Source of the DNA: Paenibacillus sp. RUD330
GTDB taxonomy: Bacteria > Bacillota > Bacilli > Paenibacillales > Paenibacillaceae
Direction of reading: 5' to 3'
NCBI RefSeq assembly: GCF_002243345.2
Contig: NZ_CP022655.2
Coordinates: 4,830,001-4,894,000 of the forward strand
Length of the DNA: 64,000 nucleotides
Position 1 is the first letter of the stretch, and each line of letters begins with the position of its first letter. The notes beneath the pieces are model-generated. The model did not search any database. It was not told where the DNA came from and was given only the letters and a program-made list of their open reading frames with translations. Shown in pieces: positions 7,967 to 16,654 of this stretch. Both the position numbers and the translations under genes were made by a program.

Positions 7967-8192
7967 CCATCCGCCTGCGCTGATTGTTCGGCTTCTTGTT
8001 CAGCTGACTGCGCAGCTCCTTGGCGCCGCCTTGAGCTCCGCCTGCTTGTCCCTGCTTGCCGACCGCCTGGGCTTGCTTCTTCTGCTGCAGCTTCAGCTTG
8101 GCGGCCTCAGCCAGCGTCATCTTCTTCGGCTGCTCGGCCGCTTCCTGGTCCTGGGCCGCTGCCGCGCCTGCTTGCTCGTGTGCTTCCGTCAT
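7959..8192 (-). CDS. Small charged Ala/Gln/Lys-rich protein, unknown function
   Basis: A 77-residue hydrophilic protein of low complexity (AAQDQEAAEQPKK, then LQQKKQAQAVGKQGQAGGAQ, basic tail NNQRRRMGV). There is no known domain or membrane segment. The ATG at 8192 has GGGAGG seven to eight bases upstream and its end overlaps the oxidoreductase start by 8 bp, which supports real translation. A middle AEAAKLKLQQKK stretch could form a helix. Function not recognised; an accessory role for the oxidoreductase is only a guess from position. Confidence 0.65.
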   Translation of the reverse strand: MTEAHEQAGAAAAQDQEAAEQPKKMTLAEAAKLKLQQKKQAQAVGKQGQAGGAQGGAKELRSQLNKKPNNQRRRMGV

Positions 8193-8373
8193 GTGTATTC
8201 CTCCCATGCGAACTGTCATGTTTTCCTGATTGTAGTGTAGCCTATTTTGCCCTTTAAAGCCATGCGCAAAACAAGTTAACAATCGACCGCCAGACGCAAG
8301 CGGCAAGGAAATCAGTCCTTGTGGAGACAGCCTCCTTGGAGGTTTTCCCCAGCGAAGACCGTCTATGCTTCCA

Positions 8374-9423
8374 TCAAGCCCTCGTCGATCCGGCAATGTC
8401 AGGATTCCGCTCCATGATGGCCGCCGCAATCTCCTCCAGCCTCGGCAAATAGGCCAGCGTCCGCTGCGCCCTCCGCTCCAGATCCGCCTGCGAGCGTATG
8501 CCGAGGTCTTCCATAAGCTCGTCGAAATCCGGAGCGAGCGGCTTCAGCAGCTCCGGCGCGTCCGCGGCCAGAATTTTGCGGCAGCGGGCGTACGTGGCGG
8601 CGATCCAGAAGGCCGCTTCCCGGTGGTTGCCGGACCGGATCAGCTCCAGGCTGGCTTGGATCGCGATCGGCCTTGCTTCCGGCGTGATGTCGGAGCTGAA
8701 GAAGAACGGCGTCCGCGCGGCTGATGCGGCCGCGTCGAAGGTTCGGGAAAGTCCGGCCAGATGGTGCTCGACGCGCGCCTGCCGCAGCTTGGCGCTGCCC
8801 AGCTGCTGAAGCAGCTCGTCATAGCAGCCGCTCAGGCCATATTCCTCCAGCACGCCGCGCGCCGCCAAATAGCGCAGCCGGATCGTCGGATTGCGAAGAG
8901 CCGCGGTGAGAATGACATGGGCCGCCACTCCAGTCGGGAACAGCCATGCCGTCACGCGGTCATGCCACGGCAGATCGGGCTCCGTCCGGCTCAAGCCGTC
9001 CTTCATCCTCTGCAGCGCATCCCGGCAGCGCCGCTCGACCCAGAAGCGTTCCGGGAAGCAACGGACCGCCTCCCGCTGGATGGCGCCAAGCCGTCCCGAA
9101 GGATCCGCCGACATCCGCCCGTTGCGGATGCCCCCCGCCAGATGATAGGAGCCGAGCACCTTTTCCACCGAATCCAGCCCGCTCCAGGGCAGATATGTCA
9201 CTTCCAGCAAAGCTCCTCCATACAGGAACTTCCCGAGCTTGGGGGGCGCCGCCTCTCCTTCCAGCACGACGAACACATCGACATCGGAGCCGGCAGGCAG
9301 CTCGGCCTTCTCCGGCATCGATGCCGTCGAGCCGCCCAGATAGGCTCCCACGAATCCTTCTCCGGGCGCCGCCTGCTTCCTGACCCATTCATCCGCCAGC
9401 TTCCACGCATCTCCGACAAGCAT
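8374..9423 (-). CDS. Nucleotidyltransferase-domain protein
   Basis: A 349-residue protein. Residues 28-55 carry the polymerase-beta nucleotidyltransferase signature GGSTAS followed by SDVDVFVVL, with Asp47 and Asp49 as metal-binding pair. The remaining 290 residues are helical and resemble the substrate-binding C-terminal half of kanamycin-type or minimal nucleotidyltransferases. It would transfer a nucleotide to an unknown acceptor. The ATG at 9423 is preceded by GGGAGG; a longer in-frame start at 9540 overlaps a terminator hairpin. It stands alone between the small-protein gene and the inositol monophosphatase gene. Confidence 0.8.
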   Translation of the reverse strand: MLVGDAWKLADEWVRKQAAPGEGFVGAYLGGSTASMPEKAELPAGSDVDVFVVLEGEAAPPKLGKFLYGGALLEVTYLPWSGLDSVEKVLGSYHLAGGIRNGRMSADPSGRLGAIQREAVRCFPERFWVERRCRDALQRMKDGLSRTEPDLPWHDRVTAWLFPTGVAAHVILTAALRNPTIRLRYLAARGVLEEYGLSGCYDELLQQLGSAKLRQARVEHHLAGLSRTFDAAASAARTPFFFSSDITPEARPIAIQASLELIRSGNHREAAFWIAATYARCRKILAADAPELLKPLAPDFDELMEDLGIRSQADLERRAQRTLAYLPRLEEIAAAIMERNPDIAGSTRA

Positions 9424-9512
9424 TCCGTTCGTCCTCCCTTCTTCTCCTGCCGCGCCGCACCGAAGGAGCCTGCCGCATGGATCCGGTATCGAGCCCGGCC
9501 GCCAAACAAAGC

Positions 9513-9555
9513 AGAGCCGGACCTGCCGCATCTTCCGCATGCAAGGTCTGGCTCT
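9513..9555 (-). terminator. Terminator after the inositol monophosphatase gene
   Basis: AGAGCCGGACCT pairs with AGGTCTGGCTCT over 12 bp with one wobble; on the minus strand CTTTGTTTGG follows. Confidence 0.65.
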
Positions 9556-9588
9556 TCCTTAGTGAATCCATGCCGCAGAGATCGGCCT

Positions 9589-10425
9589 TCAGTCGGCCAG
9601 CTCCGCCAGCAGCTCCTCATGGATCCGCCCGTTGGTCGCGGCGACGTCGCGCACGCCGAGATGATACGGCGTCCCGTCGATATCGCCGACGGCTCCCCCC
9701 GACTCCTGCACGAGCAGAGCGCCCGCCGCGATGTCCCAGCTGTTCAGCCCGATCTCCCAGAAGCCGCTCAGCCGGCCTGCCGCCACATAAGCGAGATGCA
9801 GCGCGGCAGAGCCCGAGGAGCGGATGTTGCGCACCTTCGGCGCGATCCTCCGGAGCTGTTCGAGATTGCGCGGCAGCGCCGTCCTGTGCTCGGCCGGGAA
9901 GCCGGTGGCGACGAGGCTGCTCCGCAGCGTTTCCTCTCCCGATACGCTCATCCGCTTCCCGTGCACGTAGGCGCCCTTCCCCTTCTCCGCGATGAACAGC
10001 TCGTCGGCAGACGGGTCGTAGACGACGCCAAGAATAATCTCTCCCTTGTGCGCCAGCGCGATGGAGACGACGAAAAACGGGTAGCCATGCACGAAGTTCG
10101 TCGTTCCGTCCACCGGATCCACGATCCAGAGGTACTCGGCGTCGCGCACGCTCTCAAGAGCTCTGGCCGACGCTTCCGGCCCCGGCTCCACTCCTTCTTC
10201 CCCAAGAAACGAATGGGAGGGGAAATTCATCATGATGAGGCTGCGGATCAGCTTCTCCGAGCCTTTATCCACCTCGGTGACGAGATCATGAGGCGACATC
10301 TTCTCGTCGAGCCTCTGATAGTTCCCGAGCTTCGTCTTGATCCACTCGCCCGCTTTGGAGGCGCAGTTGATGGCCACGGCGGCAAAGCTTTTGCTCCCGA
10401 CTACCGGTTCGTTCATCCTGCTCAC
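9589..10425 (-). CDS. Inositol monophosphatase family protein
   Basis: A 278-residue Mg2+-dependent phosphatase. The metal-binding motifs are GEEG near residue 75, DPVDGTTNFVHGYP near 103 and NSWDIAAGALLVQESGG near 225, all intact. Such enzymes hydrolyse inositol phosphate, fructose-1,6-bisphosphate or related sugar phosphates. The reading frame opens with GTG at 10425; an in-frame ATG at 10416 is an alternative, and neither has a strong ribosome site. Single gene with its own terminator, no informative neighbours. Confidence 0.92.
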   Translation of the reverse strand: MSRMNEPVVGSKSFAAVAINCASKAGEWIKTKLGNYQRLDEKMSPHDLVTEVDKGSEKLIRSLIMMNFPSHSFLGEEGVEPGPEASARALESVRDAEYLWIVDPVDGTTNFVHGYPFFVVSIALAHKGEIILGVVYDPSADELFIAEKGKGAYVHGKRMSVSGEETLRSSLVATGFPAEHRTALPRNLEQLRRIAPKVRNIRSSGSAALHLAYVAAGRLSGFWEIGLNSWDIAAGALLVQESGGAVGDIDGTPYHLGVRDVAATNGRIHEELLAELAD

Positions 10426-10552
10426 TTCTTTCTATTTGTCTCTATAGCGAGAATCCTCCGGCTTCAGCCGGTTGTCTACAAGGTATACGATCACCATCCG
10501 GATTCTGTTGCAAATGGCGATCCGCTGCAGGGCTCTCCGATTGCGGGCCCGC

Positions 10553-11374
10553 TCAAAGAGCCGACCAGCCCTGCCAGATAAGCCGTGCGGCCAGCACAAG
10601 CAGCGTCGCGCGCAGCAGCCACATGATGCTGCGTCCGCTCATGCGGGTTGCGATCCAGGCGCCGGCCTTGCCTCCCAGCCAGGCCCCCGGAGCGAGGGCG
10701 AGCACGAGCAGCCAGTCGATCTCCCCCATGGCGCCATGCACGCCGCTGCCCAGAATGGAGGACAGGAAGATGACGAACATGGACGTCGCCGTCGCCACAT
10801 GAGGCGGGAAGCGGAACAGAATGACCATGACGGGAACGAACAGCGAGCCTCCCCCGATGCCGAACAGTCCCGACACGAGTCCGACGAGCAAGCCGATTCC
10901 GAGCAGCAGCGGCAGGCTGTAGCCGTATTCGTACGTCGCGCCTGTGCCGTCGGTCAGCTTGCGCGAGATCGGCCATTCAATTGTAAGCGGATTCATTCGG
11001 TCGCGCAAGATGAGCAGCACGGCCATAAGCAGCATGAACAGGCCGAAGCTGAGCTGAAAGGCGCCTCCATGGAACCGGGAAGTCAGCGCCGAGCCGAGCA
11101 TCGCTCCCGGGCCGCTGGCGATGAAGAGCATCCACGCGCTGCGGAAATCGACCTTGCGCTGCTTGGCGTACGTCATCGACGATGCCAGCGCGGTCACGAT
11201 GAGCACGGCAAGCGAAGTGCCGACGGCCGTCGCCTCCGGTATCGGCGCTCCCGTCAGGCGCTCGCCGAGCAGCAGCAGGACAGGCACGATGATGATGCCG
11301 CCTCCGAGACCGACAATGCTGCCGAATATGGAAGCGACAACGCCTGTAAGTACGATCAGAACCCATTCAAGCAT
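10553..11374 (-). CDS. TauE/SafE-family sulfite/anion exporter
   Basis: A 273-residue membrane protein with about eight hydrophobic segments in two similar halves. Each half carries the family glycine-rich motif: GSIVGLGGGIIIVPVLLLLG near the N-terminus and GLFGIGGGSLFVPVMVILF in the second half. The family moves sulfite, sulfonates or other small anions across the cytoplasmic membrane. The ATG at 11374 follows GGAGGGA. No gene of sulfur metabolism adjoins it, so the substrate is open; it ends 127 bp before the monophosphatase start on the same strand. Confidence 0.9.
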   Translation of the reverse strand: MLEWVLIVLTGVVASIFGSIVGLGGGIIIVPVLLLLGERLTGAPIPEATAVGTSLAVLIVTALASSMTYAKQRKVDFRSAWMLFIASGPGAMLGSALTSRFHGGAFQLSFGLFMLLMAVLLILRDRMNPLTIEWPISRKLTDGTGATYEYGYSLPLLLGIGLLVGLVSGLFGIGGGSLFVPVMVILFRFPPHVATATSMFVIFLSSILGSGVHGAMGEIDWLLVLALAPGAWLGGKAGAWIATRMSGRSIMWLLRATLLVLAARLIWQGWSAL

Positions 11375-11482
11375 AGGTATTCCCTCCTTCGGCATCCTGC
11401 AGACGCCGCTTGCGCGGCAAGGGCACGGATCCCCCTCCGCCGGAGCGGGTGGCGATTCGTGCCCGTTCCGTGTTCCCCGCCT

Positions 11483-12502
11483 TCACAAAACCTCGATCGT
11501 GCCGCCGTCCAGGACACGGATTCCTTCTCCCGCCGCCTCGAGCCGGCGGAAATGCTCCATGAGCGTCACCAGAGCCTGGTCCTTCGCCTTGGATTCCATC
11601 ATGCAGTCGAGCAGCTCCACGGAGCCGTTCGCGCCGCGCAGGAATTCCAGCAGCGGGCCCGGCTCCACGAAGTCGGCATGGCCTCTCGGATCGCTGAGGC
11701 TCTTCGGACTGGAGACGTGGATCTTCGGCGGCAGGCCTGACGGTCCCCCATCCAGTCCAAGCCGCCGCTGCTCCCGGTTCCAGGTGGCGACGATGCGCGG
11801 CCACAGTTCCCCGTAGAACGCTTCCTTCGTCTCGCCGCCGTCGTTGACCGCATGATGATGGATGTCCAGCACGACGGGATTGCCGACCTTCTCGGCGATG
11901 TCGAGCGTCTCGCGGACGTTGAACGTCTTGTCGTCGTTCTCCAGCGTCACCCGGCCGCGCAGCCTGGCAGCCTGGGCTCCGAACTGCGCGATGAACCGCT
12001 CGGCGGAGACGGGCTTGTCCCCGTATGCGCCGCCCACATGGATATTGCATTTGTATTTCTCGTCCAGCCCCATCTCCTCGAGCATCCGCACATGGTACTC
12101 CATGTCCCTGACCGAGCTTCTCAGAACCTCGGGGCGAGGCGTGCTGAACACGCAGAAGTGGTCGGGATGGAAGCTGACCCTCATGCCGGTCTCCCTCGCA
12201 TAGGCGCCGACTTCGGCGAAGGAAGGAGCCAGAGCGGAGTAGGGATTCCAATCCGCGAGCGCATCATGCGTCGCCAGCGGAATGATTTTCGAGGAGAACC
12301 GATAGACGTGGATGCCGGCGTAGCGGTTGTTGCGCATGATGCGCAGGGCGCTGTGCAGATTTTCCTCGGCGATACGCTCCAGCTTGCGCAGCGCCGCCTC
12401 CCGATCCTCCAGCTTGGAGAAATTCTTGTAGGTCATGGTGCGAGACGACGAAGCGTTCTCCACCAGCAGGCTCATGGCGACGAAGCCGAAGCGGACAATC
12501 AT
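11483..12502 (-). CDS. uvsE: UV DNA damage endonuclease UvsE
   Basis: A 339-residue TIM-barrel endonuclease that nicks DNA 5' to UV photoproducts without a glycosylase step. The N-terminal MIVRFGFVAMSL and the metal-site segments SFHPDHFCVF, CNIHVGGAYGDK, TLENDDKTFN and VVLDIHHHAVNDGG match the UvdE family. The start ATG overlaps the stop of the upstream 105-residue gene (ATGA), so translation is coupled. In spore formers this enzyme contributes to alternative excision repair. I found no obvious LexA box ahead of the operon. Confidence 0.95.
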   Translation of the reverse strand: MIVRFGFVAMSLLVENASSSRTMTYKNFSKLEDREAALRKLERIAEENLHSALRIMRNNRYAGIHVYRFSSKIIPLATHDALADWNPYSALAPSFAEVGAYARETGMRVSFHPDHFCVFSTPRPEVLRSSVRDMEYHVRMLEEMGLDEKYKCNIHVGGAYGDKPVSAERFIAQFGAQAARLRGRVTLENDDKTFNVRETLDIAEKVGNPVVLDIHHHAVNDGGETKEAFYGELWPRIVATWNREQRRLGLDGGPSGLPPKIHVSSPKSLSDPRGHADFVEPGPLLEFLRGANGSVELLDCMMESKAKDQALVTLMEHFRRLEAAGEGIRVLDGGTIEVL

Positions 12503-12816
12503 CCCCGGCCGCCGAAAAACATTTCATGGGCGAGCGCCGTCTGCACGCGCGACTCTTCCTCCGTCAGCTTGCGGACGAGCTCCATCTCCACCTGCGTCAC
12601 TTCCTCGCCCTGGAAGTTGATCTCCGCGATGGAGGCGAGGATCTTCACGATGGCGATCGCCTGGTTGCCGGGCGTGTAGGCGATGACCTTCTGTCCGGCC
12701 GGAAATACCCGGAACCCCGATTTCATCATCTTTCCTTTGCCGTATTCCAGAAGCTCGTACAGCTCCTGCTCCGACTTGAACTTGCAGACCGAATTGAATT
12801 CCGTTGCGAATCCCAT
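12499..12816 (-). CDS. Conserved-looking 105-residue protein upstream of uvsE
   Basis: A compact soluble protein starting MGFATEFNSVCKFKSEQEL, with an alpha/beta-like middle (GFRVFPAGQKVIAYTPGNQAIAIVKI) and an acidic helical tail. Family not recognised. The ATG at 12816 has AGGAGG nine bases upstream, while the ATG at 12822 would be only four bases away. The 3' end overlaps uvsE by 4 bp, so the two are probably made together. A role linked to UvsE is suggested only by this coupling. Confidence 0.72.
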   Translation of the reverse strand: MGFATEFNSVCKFKSEQELYELLEYGKGKMMKSGFRVFPAGQKVIAYTPGNQAIAIVKILASIAEINFQGEEVTQVEMELVRKLTEEESRVQTALAHEMFFGGRG

Positions 12817-12946
12817 TGTCATCACCCTCCTGATCGTTATTGCGGCAAGCGCGGATGCTTGTCCGGATGCTGCGGATGAAAAAACGAGCTTCCCTCCCGC
12901 CAAGGCGAAGGAAGCGCGAATGTGTGCGATGCGTATGGAAAACCGG

Positions 12947-14080
12947 TCAGCCGCCGTACTCCAGCTTCTGCTTCTCCGCATGGCGGGAAATCGCCAAGCC
13001 GATGAGGCTGTCGAGCAGCTCCTTGTAAGGAACGCCCGATTCCTTCCAGAGCAGCGGATACATGCTGTAAGGCGTGAAGCCCGGCATCGTGTTCACTTCG
13101 TTGATCAGAATCTTGCCGTCGCTCCTGCGGAGGAAGAAGTCGACGCGGGAGAGGCCGGATCCGTCGATCGCCAGATAAGCCCGGATCGCCATCTCGCGCA
13201 CCGCTTCGGCCGTCTCTGCCGGAAGATCGGCGGGAATGTGCATGACGGAGGTTCCGTCGACGTACTTGGCGTTGTAATCGTAGAAGTCCGTTCCGCTGAC
13301 GATCTCGCCGACGACCGATGCGCGCGGGTCGTCATTGCCGAGCACGCCTACTTCGATCTCGCGCCCGTCGATGAATTCCTCGATGACGACCTTGCGGTCG
13401 TAGCGCAGCGCGAGCTCGATGGCCGCGATGAGTTCTTCCCGGTTGCGGGCTTTGGAGATGCCGACGCTGCTGCCGAGATTGGCGGGCTTGACGAAGCAAG
13501 GATAGCCGAGAGCGACCTCCGTCTCCATGACGAAGAACGCGCGGTCCTTCTCCCACTGGGTCCGGTTGAAGTAGCGGTAGACGCATTGCTCTAAGCCCTC
13601 GTGGGCGAACACCTTTTTCATGAAAATCTTGTCCATGCCTACTGCCGAAGCAAGAACACCCGCTCCGACGTAAGGAATATTGGCCATTTCCATCAATCCC
13701 TGGACCGTGCCGTCCTCGCCGAACGTTCCGTGCAGCAGCGGGAACATGACGTCGATCGTCCCTCCCGGAGCCCCGGCCGAAGCGGCCGCCGCCTGGATGG
13801 CGCCCTCTCCGGCCGCAGCCGTCGCCAGCCCGCCGAATACGGGCGCCAGCGCCATGCCGCCGTCCTCTGCCGGAGACAGCTTCAGCTGCTCGACGCTGTG
13901 CGGAGCTTCCAGCAGCACTCCGCCGGAGCGCCATTCGCCTTGGCCCGTAATATAGAAGGGCTGTACCTCGTATTTATCGAAATCGAAGGCGCCCATAACG
14001 GCCAGCGCCGTCTGCAGCGATACCTGATGCTCGCCCGACTTGCCTCCGTAGATGAGTCCGACGCGAATTTTGTCTCCCAT
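12947..14080 (-). CDS. ddl: D-alanine--D-alanine ligase
   Basis: A 377-residue ATP-grasp enzyme that joins two D-alanines for peptidoglycan precursors. Motifs: IYGGKSGEHQVSL near residue 9, PLLHGTFGEDGTVQGLMEMANIPYVGAGVL, the ATP-grasp KPANLGSSVGISK, EEFIDGREIEVGVLG, and INEVNTMPGFTPYSMYP at the C-terminus. The omega loop reads FYDYNAKY, with the tyrosine typical of D-Ala rather than D-lactate ligases. An Ala/Gly-rich insert of about 20 residues near 85-105 is not usual. It stands between the amidase gene and the uvsE pair on the same strand. Confidence 0.95.
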   Translation of the reverse strand: MGDKIRVGLIYGGKSGEHQVSLQTALAVMGAFDFDKYEVQPFYITGQGEWRSGGVLLEAPHSVEQLKLSPAEDGGMALAPVFGGLATAAAGEGAIQAAAASAGAPGGTIDVMFPLLHGTFGEDGTVQGLMEMANIPYVGAGVLASAVGMDKIFMKKVFAHEGLEQCVYRYFNRTQWEKDRAFFVMETEVALGYPCFVKPANLGSSVGISKARNREELIAAIELALRYDRKVVIEEFIDGREIEVGVLGNDDPRASVVGEIVSGTDFYDYNAKYVDGTSVMHIPADLPAETAEAVREMAIRAYLAIDGSGLSRVDFFLRRSDGKILINEVNTMPGFTPYSMYPLLWKESGVPYKELLDSLIGLAISRHAEKQKLEYGG

Positions 14081-14148
14081 GTTAGCTCCTCCGGTAACCT
14101 TCTTGAATTAGAATGCCAATCGCTGCACGGACCGATGCGGCTCCCGCA

Positions 14149-15333
14149 TCAGAAATAGTCCTGCAGATGATAAAACCGATAGCGCGTCCGGTCCGTCCAG
14201 GCGTAGGAATCCTTGTAGTCCCAATAGCGGTGCCGGCTCGGCACGGTGTTGGCGTTGACCAGCGGCATGCCGTCGGCATCGAACGCCGTCACGACTGTCG
14301 TATGCTGGAATCGCCCGTCGCCGCTCCAATCGTAGGTGATGACGTCCCCGAGGGACAGCTCCGATGCGCTCTCCACCGTCGTCGCCCGCATGCCCGTGCT
14401 GCGCGGGAACGACAGATACAGCTGCAGCGCGTTCGACACCGCCCAGCTGTAGCTCCAGGATTCCTGGCCGCCTGTACGGCCTTTGTACCACCATCCCGAT
14501 TCTCTTTTACCAGTATAGTTCATCGGTGCTTCGCCTGCAAAGACACATTGCGACACGTAATTCGTGCAGTTGACCTCGAACAGCTCGTAAGCCGGATTCG
14601 CTTCGTTCCACCACCGGTCGGCGTAGGCGGCGACCAGCTCGCGCCTGTACTCGACGGCGCGGTCGCGGGTATTCAGACGGGACAGGACGCCATAATTAAG
14701 GAAAGGGCGCGCCGCGCCAGGACGCTGGATTCCGCTGCCGCCGCCGTCGCCGTAGGAGCGATGCTCGGCCAGCGCGCTGTCCGCCGCGGCATGGCCGTAT
14801 CTGGGCCTGCGCTCGCCGACGATCGGCTCCACTCGGGTCAGGCGCCATGCTCCGCCCTCCTCGGCCAGCCACAGGCGCTCCTGCTCCAGACGCTCCTCGG
14901 TGTAGGAGCGGCCGCGATGCTCGACATGCCGCTTCACATGCAGCTTCAGGACGACCGACACTTCGGTCGCGGACTCGTTGATCCTCAGCAGCGTCGCCCT
15001 CGTCTCGCTCTGCGGCGACAGAATGCCGCGCTCCTCGTCCCTGAGGCGCAGCCGGCGCAGCCGTTCCTCCAGGCGGCGGCGGTGGTCCCTGTCTTCCAGC
15101 AAGGCTCCGAGCACCTCATGCCTCCGCTCCACTTCGGCTTCATTGTACCCGTGCACGTATTCCTGCACGGCTCCTCTCCAGCCTTCCAGCGCAGCCTGCC
15201 TGCCGGAGGACGGCTGCGAGCGCTGGGCCTCCGATCGTTTGACTCCCCGGGTACCGGTACGCGGCATTCCTTTCCCCATCCCTTCTGGTCGGTATTCGCC
15301 CATCATCAAGATGATCTTATGACTGCTCTCCAT
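14149..15333 (-). CDS. Amidase-domain (Amidase_6 type) cysteine hydrolase-like protein
   Basis: A 394-residue protein. The last 180 residues match the Amidase_6/putative amidase domain of bacilli: CTNYVSQCVFAG (candidate nucleophile Cys256) and DWSGDGRFQHTTVV (candidate His344), with GDVITYDWSG between. Residues 50-170 form a charged, partly coiled-coil region. No signal peptide is visible, yet relatives are thought to act on cell wall or spore structures. The start is uncertain because no in-frame ATG has a strong ribosome site. It precedes ddl by 69 bp, fitting a cell-wall theme. Catalytic role is inferred. Confidence 0.8.
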   Translation of the reverse strand: MESSHKIILMMGEYRPEGMGKGMPRTGTRGVKRSEAQRSQPSSGRQAALEGWRGAVQEYVHGYNEAEVERRHEVLGALLEDRDHRRRLEERLRRLRLRDEERGILSPQSETRATLLRINESATEVSVVLKLHVKRHVEHRGRSYTEERLEQERLWLAEEGGAWRLTRVEPIVGERRPRYGHAAADSALAEHRSYGDGGGSGIQRPGAARPFLNYGVLSRLNTRDRAVEYRRELVAAYADRWWNEANPAYELFEVNCTNYVSQCVFAGEAPMNYTGKRESGWWYKGRTGGQESWSYSWAVSNALQLYLSFPRSTGMRATTVESASELSLGDVITYDWSGDGRFQHTTVVTAFDADGMPLVNANTVPSRHRYWDYKDSYAWTDRTRYRFYHLQDYF

Positions 15334-15492
15334 TAAAATATGCGGACCTATCCCCGGATAGAGCGCTTAAACGCCGTTATCCGGTGTTTCATCGAGAATG
15401 CGGCAGATATATATCGAATTTTCAGTCAATATCGCATTTTACAAAACAAGCCCGGCTGGCTTATGATATGATGTACCACTCTATCACCATAT

Positions 15493-15672
15493 TTGCTGAA
15501 TTCCACGTATCGTGGAAGCGGGGGAACCAATACGCGGGCGTCTGTCGACGCTTGCCGGGGTGAATCCGAGAGGAACAGGCCGGGCTGCCGAAGCCGCGTC
15601 TCTTTCCTTTTGGTAGGGCTACTCTCTGGCCCGAATCCGTCAGCTAACCCCGTAAGCGCACAAAGGAGAGAT
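15493..15672 (+). ncRNA. c-di-AMP riboswitch (ydaO-yuaA type)
   Basis: The leader contains the conserved blocks of this class in order: GCTGAAT, CGGGGGAACC, GGGGTGAATCC, TAGGG, CCCGAATCCGTCAGCTAACC, CCCGTAAGCGC and a closing AGGAGAG. Family members bind cyclic di-AMP and usually switch off genes for cell-wall hydrolases or osmolyte and potassium transport. Here ACTCTC (15641-15646) can pair with GGAGAG (15665-15670), which is also the ribosome site of the gene at 15679, so control of translation start is likely. No clear terminator hairpin lies between the aptamer and the start codon. Confidence 0.88.
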
Positions 15673-15678
15673 GTCAGG

Positions 15679-16293
15679 ATGTCACTGAAAGACAACCGCG
15701 CGGCTTGTTCCGCGCAGGAGGGCTTCATTGCGCCTTCCGTCTGTTCCGCGTCTGCGGTCGAGGCCTTCTTGGCTCCGCCGCCGTTTCCGGGCTTGGACGC
15801 GCCGATCGCGCTGGACATGGCGGCCGCGGAGGCTTATTCCCCGGCTGCCGAGACGGCCGGCAGGCCGTCCTTCCGTCCCGAGGCGCTTGAAGAGGAGCCT
15901 CCGGCTCCGGGCCGCCGCATCCGCTGCATCGACCTGTTCATCACCCGCACGGGACCGCTCGTCGATCCCGAGCGCGGAGATTACCGCGTCGTGCTGCATC
16001 TGTGCTTCGGTTCTTCCATCCGTCAGGCTTCCGTGCTCATTCCTTACGCCAAGGCGCCGAGAAGCTGGGACGCGTGGAGCCGTTGGTTCCAGCCGTTCGT
16101 CGGGGTCCGCTCCGACGAGGCGATGTCCGTGCTCTATTACGACGCGGAATGGATCAGCGACCACAGAGACCGCCTGCTGCGCAAGACGCTGGAGCCTTCC
16201 TCCCAGGAAGGCACGCTGTTCCCGGCCACCGCTTTCTGGAGACGCAACGCCCTAATCGAAACATCCGACATCCATATCCGGCTGTCTCTGTAG
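15679..16293 (+). CDS. Uncharacterised protein under c-di-AMP riboswitch control
   Basis: A 204-residue protein I do not recognise. The first 75 residues are Ala/Pro-rich and probably disordered. The rest looks folded: RRIRCIDLFITRTGPLVDPE, DYRVVLHLCFGSS, PYAKAPRSWDAWSRWFQPF, then VLYYDAEWISDHRDRLLRK and a hydrophobic end. No signal peptide or membrane segment. The ATG at 15679 follows AGGAGAG; codon use is strongly G/C at third positions like its neighbours. It directly follows the riboswitch and is closed by its own terminator, so it is the only visible target. Control by cyclic di-AMP suggests a job in wall stress, osmotic balance or spore formation. Confidence 0.72.
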   Translation: MSLKDNRAACSAQEGFIAPSVCSASAVEAFLAPPPFPGLDAPIALDMAAAEAYSPAAETAGRPSFRPEALEEEPPAPGRRIRCIDLFITRTGPLVDPERGDYRVVLHLCFGSSIRQASVLIPYAKAPRSWDAWSRWFQPFVGVRSDEAMSVLYYDAEWISDHRDRLLRKTLEPSSQEGTLFPATAFWRRNALIETSDIHIRLSL

Positions 16294-16325
16294 CCGGATG
16301 GCGCTCTGTCCTTCATTCCTTCCAT

Positions 16326-16373
16326 AGGCATCCCCTGTCCGCTCTGCGGCCCGGGGATGCCTATTGGCTTTTT
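16326..16373 (+). terminator. Terminator of the riboswitch-controlled gene
   Basis: AGGCATCCCC pairs perfectly with GGGGATGCCT and is followed by ATTGGCTTTTT. Confidence 0.9.
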
Positions 16374-16600
16374 GGCGCCCGCAACGGTCATTGGCCGCCT
16401 AATCTGATAGAGCCGGCCGTATTCGCGCCCGGCACCGCCGCACGGCGGCGATGCGCCTCCAAGGTTCGGAACAAGTCGCAACGGTCAGGGAAGCCCTTTG
16501 ATTTCGATCATATTCGGACTTCATGCCCCGGTATCTGTTATAAATTGAATTTGAATGATAATATGAATGATCCAACTGCCTTCCGGAAGCATGACATAGC
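16374..16600. other. Intergenic, nothing recognised
   Basis: Between two terminators; no start with a ribosome site and no repeated or structured element seen. Confidence 0.5.
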
Positions 16601-16604
16601 CCAT

Positions 16605-16645
16605 AAAAAAGACTGCCAGCCGTTAGAACGGCTGGCAGTCTTTCT
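16605..16645. terminator. Bidirectional terminator before the symporter gene
   Basis: GACTGCCAGCCGTT and AACGGCTGGCAGTC form a 14-bp stem with A tract before and T tract after, serving mainly the minus-strand symporter gene. Confidence 0.9.
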
Positions 16646-16654
16646 ATTTCACCA

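Noticed and set aside
12947-14080. Ddl as a possible D-Ala-D-lactate (vancomycin-resistance type) ligase
   Set aside because: The omega-loop FYDYNAKY carries the tyrosine of D-Ala-D-Ala enzymes, and no vanH/vanX-like genes adjoin.
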